Shown here: positions 23,792-30,572 of the stretch, in pieces
How positions within the stretch are numbered: position 1 is the first letter of the stretch
Layout of the letters: the number at the start of each line of letters is the position of its first letter
Assembly (NCBI GenBank): GCA_020072565.1
Contig: JAIQGI010000058.1
Coordinates: forward strand, 1-34,626
Direction: 5' to 3'
DNA: 34,626 bases
From: Terriglobia bacterium
GTDB lineage: Bacteria > Acidobacteriota > UBA6911
The notes under the pieces: model-generated
The model's input: only the letters and a program-made list of their open reading frames with translations
Databases searched by the model: none
What the model was told of the DNA's origin: nothing
Position numbers and translations under genes: made by a program

Positions 23792-24526
23792 TTAAAATGC
23801 CCGTGCGATCGTGGCCAGCAGTTGTGCGAGAAGCAGCAGTTTCTGATACTTTGAAGAAGTCGCAGCGATCCTGTCGATGCTTGCGGCAATCGACGGCGCC
23901 GACTGGGATGCTTTTTCGATGTTCCCGGCCGTTGCGTCAGCATGCGCGGTGGTCGCCGCGATGTTCTTCAGGATCTCCAGCCATTGCGGGTCGGCAAGCA
24001 GGGCATTGATCTCGTCAATCGACACGCTGCCCTTTGCCGCGATCGTCTGCACTGAGGCTGTAACCGCCTGCATGGAAACGCCCAGCGTTTTCGCTGTCTC
24101 CGCCAGGCTCGGCAGAAGCCCGTCGTTGAGGTTTCTGTCCGTGTTTCGCACCAGCGCCGTAAGCGCCTGCGCGCTAGCATCGAAACTGCCCATGGCCGCG
24201 CCCAGGCCCTTCAGGTTCTCCTTCACGAGCGGAATGAGAACCTTGTTGATGTCCTTTGCGGTCCCATTCAACACGGCCGCCGTTTGCCAGCCGGCTTCGA
24301 GCGCCTTTTGATTCCGCGGACTCTCAAGGATCACCTTCTGCTTTTCCGCGTAATCAGCAGCTAGCTTCGCGGTGCGCTCAACCTGGCCTACGGCACCGTC
24401 CGCCTTGACGACGGCGCTGTCGGCTCTCAGCAGGAGACAGTGAACGTCCCGAGTCACCACAAAAGCGCAGATCATCAGAGAAGCCGCCAGGGCGCATAGG
24501 AAAACCGCCTTGATCGTGTTAAGCAT
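23792..24526 (-). CDS. Membrane-anchored helical protein of the lysis cassette
   Basis: A 244-residue protein. One membrane helix near the N-terminus (VFLCALAASLMICAFVV) is followed by a long, mostly alpha-helical domain rich in Ala, Thr and Ser (VGQVERTAKLAADYAEKQK, ASVQTIAAKGSVSIDEINAL) with the look of helical-bundle proteins; its C-terminus is hydrophobic (LLLLAQLLATIARAF). No enzymatic motif is seen. The ATG at 24524-24526 overlaps the lysozyme stop by 8 bp and has AGGAG eight bases upstream. It could be a spanin-like membrane-connecting protein or another lysis accessory; this is inference. Confidence 0.55.
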   Translation of the reverse strand: MLNTIKAVFLCALAASLMICAFVVTRDVHCLLLRADSAVVKADGAVGQVERTAKLAADYAEKQKVILESPRNQKALEAGWQTAAVLNGTAKDINKVLIPLVKENLKGLGAAMGSFDASAQALTALVRNTDRNLNDGLLPSLAETAKTLGVSMQAVTASVQTIAAKGSVSIDEINALLADPQWLEILKNIAATTAHADATAGNIEKASQSAPSIAASIDRIAATSSKYQKLLLLAQLLATIARAF

Positions 24527-25055
24527 GCGCCAGCTCCTGGTACATGCGGGCGTACCTGAGAACGTCCGCACTGTAATTGGCGTGGGCCGTGTATGTGTCC
24601 ACGTCCATCTTCTGCGCCAAAGCCTGGAGCACCTTTCCCTCGCCGCAGTTGTAGCCGGCAATGCTCGCGCGCTCCAGGTCTGGCACCCGCAGGGACTTCC
24701 TGCGCGCCAGTATCTGAATTGCTTGGCGCTTCTTTGCCAGCACCTCCGCGGCAAACAATCCGTTCAGGCGCGGGTCTTTCCACTTCTCGCCGGTGCAGAA
24801 CTCTGGGAAGCTGCGGTCGTCGATTTGAAACAAGCCGCGGCCGTGCCCGTTGTTGCCGACGTCATCGGCCGGATTGTCGGGCGTGCCGAAGACATCTTTC
24901 AGGAGCTTCGACTTGCCGCCCAGGGTTTCCCTCATCAGGATTCCGCCCATAATCCCCTCGCGATGCTGGTAAAGCTCGGCCCCCTCAACGAGGATCGCGC
25001 GATAGGTCGCAAGGATGTGTTTCAACAACGCTATTTCCTGTTCAGTGTTAAGCAT
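24519..25055 (-). CDS. Goose-type lysozyme-like endolysin
   Basis: A 178-residue muramidase-type enzyme. The region MGGILMRETLGG holds the probable catalytic Glu 43, and GNNGHGRGLFQIDDRSFPEF matches the GHGxGLxQID block of goose-type lysozymes and related GH23 transglycosylases. The end contains AGYNCGEGKVLQAL, the conserved A-GYN-G helix of this fold. It would cleave peptidoglycan at the end of infection. No signal peptide is evident, so a holin is expected. The ATG at 25053-25055 has GGGGAT six bases upstream and overlaps the preceding stop by 8 bp. Confidence 0.85.
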   Translation of the reverse strand: MLNTEQEIALLKHILATYRAILVEGAELYQHREGIMGGILMRETLGGKSKLLKDVFGTPDNPADDVGNNGHGRGLFQIDDRSFPEFCTGEKWKDPRLNGLFAAEVLAKKRQAIQILARRKSLRVPDLERASIAGYNCGEGKVLQALAQKMDVDTYTAHANYSADVLRYARMYQELAHA

Positions 25056-25299
25056 CTGGCATCCCCAAGAGTTTTTTGATGTCCGTCCGTACCTCATTCA
25101 GGCCGACTTTGATTTCGTCGAGTTGAGGCTGCAGCACGTCCTTGCGCACAAACAGCTCGGGACATTGGCTCTGGCATTTCTCCACATCTTCCAGCCTCTT
25201 ACTCGTGCGGCCATAGCCGCCGGCCAGTACTACTGCGTTCAGCAGGCTCGTGAAAACAAACGTCACGACCGCCTCCAGGTGTTCTGTTATCCACGTCAT
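25048..25299 (-). CDS. Small membrane protein with a coiled-coil tail
   Basis: An 83-residue protein with one membrane segment near the N-terminus (VVTFVFTSLLNAVVLAGGY) and a helical C-terminal tail (VLQPQLDEIKVGLNEVRTDIKKLLG). Two Cys occur in CQSQC. The layout resembles XhlA-type or Rz-type lysis partners, or a class III holin. GGGGAC lies five bases before the ATG. It is the first gene of the lysis block, coupled to the endolysin. Confidence 0.5.
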   Translation of the reverse strand: MTWITEHLEAVVTFVFTSLLNAVVLAGGYGRTSKRLEDVEKCQSQCPELFVRKDVLQPQLDEIKVGLNEVRTDIKKLLGMPDA

Positions 25300-25396
25300 T
25301 GCCGTCCCCTATTTCGGATACGGGGATCACGTAGACAGAAGGCTCCCCCTCCCGATCATCGCGTTCGACTCCCCCTCGCTGGAATGGTTGCTATTG

Positions 25397-25431
25397 CCTT
25401 CCCGCACCGCACCTGGCAGGCCCGGGAAAGG
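25397..25431. terminator. Imperfect hairpin between tail and lysis genes
   Basis: CCTTCCCG (25397-25404) and CGGGAAAGG (from about 25423) can pair with one bulged base across an 18-nt loop, in the 144-bp gap between the small tail protein and the lysis block. No clear T-run is present. It may be a weak terminator or an mRNA structure. Confidence 0.25.
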
Positions 25432-25443
25432 CGTTGAGGTGTG

Positions 25444-25830
25444 TTATGATTTGTGAGTTCCCAGCAGCCGAATAAAGAAACTCCAGAAGCTCGGCCATGT
25501 GACGATTGTCTCGGTCAGACCGTGGCTCTTGTATCCGTCTCCCCGCAAGAGAATTGACTCGGCCGAGATGTGATCGCTGACTAGATACATCTGGCCGCTC
25601 TGCACGAGTTCGGCGTGCTGCAGGGTCGCGTTGGACGCGATCTTGGCTGTCGTTGGCAGGTAGTTGAGTATCGGCGAGTCGCGGCCCTGAATGATGTCGC
25701 AAAAGATCGACTCGGAAACGACGCGATACTCGGTCAGCTGCATCTGCCCTGTGTCGAGTAGCTCGGCGTGGAGCTGCCCGACGTTGGACTCGACCTTGAG
25801 GGCCCTGAACGTAGCGTCTTTGATAGACAT
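25444..25830 (-). CDS. Small phage tail-region protein, unknown
   Basis: A 128-residue protein with no family I recognise. A repeated pattern is visible: VESNVGQLHAELLDTGQMQLTEYRVVSESIF and IASNATLQHAELVQSGQMYLVSDHISAESIL, so the protein is an internal duplication of about 50 residues. The ATG at 25828-25830 overlaps the stop of the upstream gene. The phrase ISQHGVSESIYSD in the large tail protein upstream resembles part of the same pattern, so this may be a short repeat shared among tail-tip proteins. A tail or fibre component is inferred from context. Confidence 0.55.
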   Translation of the reverse strand: MSIKDATFRALKVESNVGQLHAELLDTGQMQLTEYRVVSESIFCDIIQGRDSPILNYLPTTAKIASNATLQHAELVQSGQMYLVSDHISAESILLRGDGYKSHGLTETIVTWPSFWSFFIRLLGTHKS

Positions 25831-26621
25831 CACGCAATCCTGAGAGCGAGTCGGATGTTGTTCGCGGTCGGAATGCCGGAGACCTTGAACGTGCCGTAAG
25901 TTCCGGCGTCAATCGGCACCACGATCTCGGAACCGGCCAGCAGGTCGCTGTCGCAGAGCATCTGCTGGTACATGCGACCGGCGAGGAAATAGTCGTTGCT
26001 GCCTCCCGATTTCACAACCAGGTTGGCCGCGGTAAAGATAAAGCCGCCGCTCGGACTTTTCGTGCCAATGCTGCCCTCGCTGTAGCACAGCAGCGCGCAG
26101 ATGCGGGTTACCCTAGCCGCGGCCGCATTATCTATCGCCGAGAGCGCGAATATATTAGAGACCGGCTGCACCCCATCCGCGGTTGTCCGATGGTTGGACG
26201 CGTAAGCCCACTGCGTATGGATGTTCTGCGCCTCCGGACTGAGATCCAGGATTCCGCCGCGTGCAGCTTCAGGCTGCGCCAGCCTGAGCGATTCGATGTG
26301 AAAATGAAACTGGCCGGTGAAGAGGCGGAAGATGTTTCCCCCGGCCTCGATCTGAATTCGGCCCGTCTCTATCGTCACCCCGGACGAGTTGCGCACCCGG
26401 CATTCCAGGTTGGTCGCCGCGATGCGCGTCAGCAGCACGTCGATCCAGCGCCCGGAAGCGTCGGCGGGCGACTGAAATAGTCCCGAAGACGGCTCCGTCC
26501 ATGCCGGATCGTTCTGGTTGAGCACCTCGTCGCGGAAGGCTGCAATGGCGTCGCTGACGTCTGTGATCAGGCCGGTTTCTTTATAACGGAACGAGCTTGC
26601 CAAGTAGGTTGGCACTGCCAT
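25830..26621 (-). CDS. Tail-tip protein, paralogue 2
   Basis: A 263-residue protein that is clearly related to its neighbour at 26634-27419. Both begin MAVP, share SSFRY-ET, AWTEP, FxSPxDAxGR, FTGQFHxxI and DLSPE in the same order, and end with a similar strand series (VPIDAGTYGTFKVSG against VPIDVGTVGTFKVVG). No known domain is recognised; the length and beta-rich look fit a tail spike or receptor-binding protein. GGAGG lies six bases before the ATG. The two genes are 12 bp apart. Confidence 0.65.
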   Translation of the reverse strand: MAVPTYLASSFRYKETGLITDVSDAIAAFRDEVLNQNDPAWTEPSSGLFQSPADASGRWIDVLLTRIAATNLECRVRNSSGVTIETGRIQIEAGGNIFRLFTGQFHFHIESLRLAQPEAARGGILDLSPEAQNIHTQWAYASNHRTTADGVQPVSNIFALSAIDNAAAARVTRICALLCYSEGSIGTKSPSGGFIFTAANLVVKSGGSNDYFLAGRMYQQMLCDSDLLAGSEIVVPIDAGTYGTFKVSGIPTANNIRLALRIA

Positions 26622-26633
26622 GCTTTCCTCCGA

Positions 26634-27419
26634 TCACCCTTTGCGTATGCACATCTTCGAGCCGTTATATGCCACGCGCCCTACCACCTTGAAGGTCCCG
26701 ACCGTCCCGACGTCGATCGGGACCTGAATCTCAGCGCCGAAGGCCAGCCCGTCGTCGCAGCGCAGACATTGAAATATGCGCCCGATCCATCTGTTGTTGC
26801 CGGCGCCGAAGATCGAAGTTTCGATCATGATCGGATCGTAAACATAGGCGCCGGAGACAGTCTTTGTGGCGCGCGTGTTGGCGACCGGAAGGTTGGATCC
26901 CGAGGCCCGTCCGGTCGCCGTCGCCGTCGCGTTACTCATCATGTACCAGATATACCAATTCTGGTTTCCGACCGTGCCCGTTGTATCCCTGTGCCCGCAG
27001 CCGACCGTTGAATAGTTCGGCAGCGTCAATGTTTCCGGACTCAGGTCGATCAGCGCGCCTCCCCCGCACTCCGGAGTGGCGCGCGCCGAGTTGATGAACG
27101 CATGAAACTGCCCCGTGAAGTACTGGACCGACGTGCCGCCGACGTCGACGTCGATTGCCCGGTCGGAAATCGTCACGCCGAACATATCCACGATCTTTAT
27201 GCCGAGGCGCGTGGCTGAAATCGTGGACAGTATGACGGTGAAGAACCGCCCCTGGGCGTCCGGCGGTGACTTGAAATTGTTCGCGACCGGCTCCGTCCAA
27301 GCTGGAACACCGTTAGTGACCACTTCGGTGCGGAAATCGGTGATGCATGTCGCTACATTGGCAACGGCCGCCGTCTCGAGATAACGAAAACTGCTATTCA
27401 TAAAGGCTGGAACAGCCAT
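26634..27419 (-). CDS. Tail-tip protein, paralogue 1
   Basis: A 261-residue homologue of the next gene. Divergence is concentrated in the middle (the stretch after DLSPE) while the N-terminal block and last 30 residues are kept. That pattern suits two receptor-binding or decoration proteins with one conserved attachment end. AAGGA lies eight bases before the ATG, inside the end of the tail hub gene, whose stop is 1 bp further upstream. No catalytic motif is seen. Confidence 0.65.
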   Translation of the reverse strand: MAVPAFMNSSFRYLETAAVANVATCITDFRTEVVTNGVPAWTEPVANNFKSPPDAQGRFFTVILSTISATRLGIKIVDMFGVTISDRAIDVDVGGTSVQYFTGQFHAFINSARATPECGGGALIDLSPETLTLPNYSTVGCGHRDTTGTVGNQNWYIWYMMSNATATATGRASGSNLPVANTRATKTVSGAYVYDPIMIETSIFGAGNNRWIGRIFQCLRCDDGLAFGAEIQVPIDVGTVGTFKVVGRVAYNGSKMCIRKG

Positions 27420-27420
27420 C

Positions 27421-30400
27421 TCAGTATCCTTTCAACGACGGCACGAGGTCGAACACCTCCTCGTCTCCGTTGTAGATAAGCCCCAGGTAGCTGCGTTTGC
27501 CCGCCCCCAGTGCGATTTCGTACTCCACGTCGCCGACGTTGAATCCGGCACCCAGTGTCAGATGATGCCCGCCGACATCATCCTGCGTCACGATCACGAG
27601 GATCGGTTGCCCGTGTGTCGCCCCTGCCGGCGCGGAGAGCGAACAGTCTTGCGTCAGCAGGATCGAAAACACGCAGCCGAGTTTGGCGTCGATCTGCAGC
27701 ACCGGCCCGTCTTTGACCGGGATCGTCCCGCCCGGCTGGGTGTCTGCCGGCGAGAAATCCGTGTGGTAGTCGTCATCGGAAAAGCTGTAACCGTTGCCGA
27801 AGACGATCCGCGCCTGCATGTGCTCGATCGGAACGTCGCCAGGCACAGGAATCGGGTCGGAGATAAACGTCTGCGTTTTCTTGTCTCCGCCGTCGACCTT
27901 CCAGCTGTTGATGATCGACCAGCCGTGCGTAGGCAGCGCCCCGAAGTAGCCGTGCCGATTCCAGCTCCAGGGACCATGCACGATCTTGACGCGCACATCC
28001 TGATACCAACCGTCAGGCCCCGGCTCCTCGAGACACCGGAATCCGAACAGGCCGGGAATCTGATTGCCCTGCAGCGCCGGGATCGTGCCCCACATGCAAT
28101 GTTGGAGATCCCACAGCGCATTGCCTGCAGATTTCCTCATGGCCGCCACGTAACTATCCGAATAGATCGACTCGGAGACCCCGTGCTGGCTTATCTGCAG
28201 AATGTCGGTGCCGGCATTGATATTGTTGAGGTGCAGCTGCGCCTTGTTGCTTTCGATCTTGCCGAACAAGGCCCAAGGCGAAGCGCCGCTCTCGCTGGTC
28301 CCCTTGCCGCGGACATCCAGGAGCAGCAGGTCGCCTTCGACAGCGTCACCCCAGCCGGAGGTGTCTTTCTCAAGCACTCCGGTCGTCGGATTGAACCGAT
28401 GCGCCGTGCCCGAGCCGTCGAAGGCCACGTGGCACTCGCCCTCATCTGAACTCACCTCGTCGTCAAACGGATTCCATCCCGCCGACGATGCGTCCTTGAC
28501 TTGGAAGAATACAAAGAGGATTACGTTGCCGTTTTCCTCTGGCCGCGAGACCGAAACAACAACCGTGTTCGGCAGCGGACCCGGCGCAACGGAGCCGGTC
28601 CACTTCGCCGGCGGGCCGATGTCCGCGCGCGCCTCGTCTCCGGTTTCGGCGTAGTCGCGAACATACCGGGGAACGTCGTTGCCGTCGCTCCAGACCGAAA
28701 ATCCGGCCGCGTTCTTGAACCTCCAGGCGTAATACCAGCGCCCGCTCGCGAGCCCCTTCATCGCATAGTTGCGCCCGGCGTAGCTGGCTTTGAGCCCGGT
28801 GATGACCAGACTCGCAATGCCATCGTGCACCAGTGTTCCGCCCTCGGCGGGCGTCCGAAGGTCTGCGGTCTCCGGCTTCTCACCGTTGAGGAAACATTTG
28901 GCCCGGAACTCGGCCTCGGTGATGTCGGCGTTCCACTTCTTCATCAAGCAACCGACAAGCACGTTCATGCCGTTGACGATCGAATTCGTCCATGGCTCGT
29001 CGGGCACGTGCGGCTCGCCGCCGGTCGGGGGCGGAGGTATCGTTTTCGGATCGTAGGGGTAGACGCTGTCGGGCCAATCGTCGCTGACATCCTCCGAGCA
29101 TTCGATCGTCATCATGTGGGTGCCCGCCACGGCGTCCACATCATGCTGGATCGACTCGACAAAGAAGTCTTCGTCGACAAAGAGCCCGACCTTTTCGCCG
29201 GCCTCCACGTGGATCTTGTCGCTGATCTCACGCGCCTGCGCTTCGAGCAGATTCTCAACGCTCCGGTGCCCCCGCAACGTGATCGTCACTATCGGACGGA
29301 CGTTTTTGTAGAGCGCAAGCAGGTGGTCGCAGAAATCCTGCGCTTCCTGCACGTTCGTCAAGTACCTGCCTGGAAACGGATAGGTTCTGTCGACCTTCGC
29401 GTTTTCCCTGGCTCTCACCGTCGCGCCGTCGCCTGCAACCACCATCGTCCCGTGCGCTCTGAGCAGAGTCACGTAGGCGGTCACGAGGTTGTTGTTGGTG
29501 ATCTCCAGGTCCATCGTCATGCCCGTCTTGTCGGGCGGCACGATGTCGACTCCTTCCGTCAGCTCCGTTCCGCTGCCGTCAGAATTCGCATACGCCTGGT
29601 AGTCGATCATCCCCCATTCGTCCACGCCGATGTTCTGGCCCGAAGGGGTAAACTCGGCCGTGATCTTGCGCGTTTCCCCGGGCGCCAGCGCGAGCGCGTC
29701 ACCTCCCTTGTTGTTGGACAGGTCGACGTAGGTCCAGATAACCTGCTCTTCGGAGATATTGAACGTGTTGAGGCGGGACTCGATCACGTTGTAGACGTCG
29801 CGGGCATTGTCGGCCATCGTGATCTGCGAATAGCGGACTGCTCCAGGCACGTTCTGGTCGGTCCAGGTAACCGCCGGCACGTGCCCGGCTCTATGCCCCC
29901 GATCCTCGAAAACGAATTTGCCATCATGCGATTCGCGGACAAAGCCGGCCTCGTTCTCCTCGAGGTCGCGGGCCGCCTGAAACGCCGGCACCTTGCTTTG
30001 GGTCCACCAGCGCGAGATCGTCGAGCGGCCCGTGTCAAGCAGCCGGTCGCCGGCGGGAAAGTTCGCGGCATCCAGAACCGCGGTCATGGCGGCTCCCGTT
30101 GCAATGCCTTGATGCATGGGCACCGTAACGAGACACTCCGATAGCCGTGTCAGAATACCGACTCCACGGATCGAGGCCGTTGCGCCGTTGATGTGGTCCC
30201 CGGGCTCGGGTGTGATCGAGTCGAGGTCGCCCTGGAACATCACCCGTTCCGCGTTCCCGTTGACGCTCATCGTCACGCGCATCAGCATTCCAGGCAAGGT
30301 CTTCCCGAAAAACGGGCTGGCTGGATTGTACTTGCTGAAATACGAGGTCTTGTTGCGGACGCTCAGCGTACAGGTCCCAGCCGTCGAGCGACCCGTCAGC

Positions 30401-30516
30401 TGAGATCCGAGGTCGCGCCCATACCGCCACTGCGCACGGTAGACGTACTCGGTGACATCGACCAGATTTCCGTCGCCGTGGATGTCGAGGTAGTATTTGT
30501 AGCTGGCCGCGCCCAT
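27421..30516 (-). CDS. Large tail hub / fibre protein
   Basis: A 1031-residue tail protein. The first 480 residues resemble the hub-like proteins that follow the tape measure in siphoviruses (NLVDVTEYVYRAQWRYGRDLG, TCTLSVRNKTSYFSKYNPASP, VRPIVTITLRGHRSVENL). A Pro-rich linker (TIPPPPTGGEPH, near 530) leads to a C-terminal half that is variable and beta-rich. The last 100 residues (CSLSAPAGATHGQPILVIVTQDD, YLGLIYNGDEEVFDLV) look like the fibre-tip module common in tail fibres. Start is ATG 30514-30516 with AAGGGA about nine bases upstream. It lies between the tape measure and the two tail-tip paralogues. It probably forms the baseplate hub and central fibre. Confidence 0.75.
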   Translation of the reverse strand: MGAASYKYYLDIHGDGNLVDVTEYVYRAQWRYGRDLGSQLTGRSTAGTCTLSVRNKTSYFSKYNPASPFFGKTLPGMLMRVTMSVNGNAERVMFQGDLDSITPEPGDHINGATASIRGVGILTRLSECLVTVPMHQGIATGAAMTAVLDAANFPAGDRLLDTGRSTISRWWTQSKVPAFQAARDLEENEAGFVRESHDGKFVFEDRGHRAGHVPAVTWTDQNVPGAVRYSQITMADNARDVYNVIESRLNTFNISEEQVIWTYVDLSNNKGGDALALAPGETRKITAEFTPSGQNIGVDEWGMIDYQAYANSDGSGTELTEGVDIVPPDKTGMTMDLEITNNNLVTAYVTLLRAHGTMVVAGDGATVRARENAKVDRTYPFPGRYLTNVQEAQDFCDHLLALYKNVRPIVTITLRGHRSVENLLEAQAREISDKIHVEAGEKVGLFVDEDFFVESIQHDVDAVAGTHMMTIECSEDVSDDWPDSVYPYDPKTIPPPPTGGEPHVPDEPWTNSIVNGMNVLVGCLMKKWNADITEAEFRAKCFLNGEKPETADLRTPAEGGTLVHDGIASLVITGLKASYAGRNYAMKGLASGRWYYAWRFKNAAGFSVWSDGNDVPRYVRDYAETGDEARADIGPPAKWTGSVAPGPLPNTVVVSVSRPEENGNVILFVFFQVKDASSAGWNPFDDEVSSDEGECHVAFDGSGTAHRFNPTTGVLEKDTSGWGDAVEGDLLLLDVRGKGTSESGASPWALFGKIESNKAQLHLNNINAGTDILQISQHGVSESIYSDSYVAAMRKSAGNALWDLQHCMWGTIPALQGNQIPGLFGFRCLEEPGPDGWYQDVRVKIVHGPWSWNRHGYFGALPTHGWSIINSWKVDGGDKKTQTFISDPIPVPGDVPIEHMQARIVFGNGYSFSDDDYHTDFSPADTQPGGTIPVKDGPVLQIDAKLGCVFSILLTQDCSLSAPAGATHGQPILVIVTQDDVGGHHLTLGAGFNVGDVEYEIALGAGKRSYLGLIYNGDEEVFDLVPSLKGY

Positions 30517-30535
30517 GCACAATCCCTTGGAAACA

Positions 30536-30561
30536 AAAGGCCCGGAGCGATCCGGGCCTTT
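30536..30561 (-). terminator. Strong hairpin with T-run between tape measure and hub genes
   Basis: AAAGGCCCGG (30536-30545) and CCGGGCCTTT (30552-30561) make a perfect 10-bp stem with a 6-nt loop. On the minus strand it is followed by TTTTG then TTTCC, a good intrinsic terminator. It lies 11 bp after the tape-measure stop and 19 bp before the hub start codon, in the middle of the late operon. Confidence 0.7.
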
Positions 30562-30572
30562 CACTCGTTGAA

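Noticed and set aside
28501-30144. Long plus-strand open frame (547 codons) opposite the tail hub gene
   Set aside because: It is antisense to a well-supported tail gene, is rich in Arg, Val, His and Asp as expected for a shadow of GC-rich DNA, and has no domain or ribosome site.
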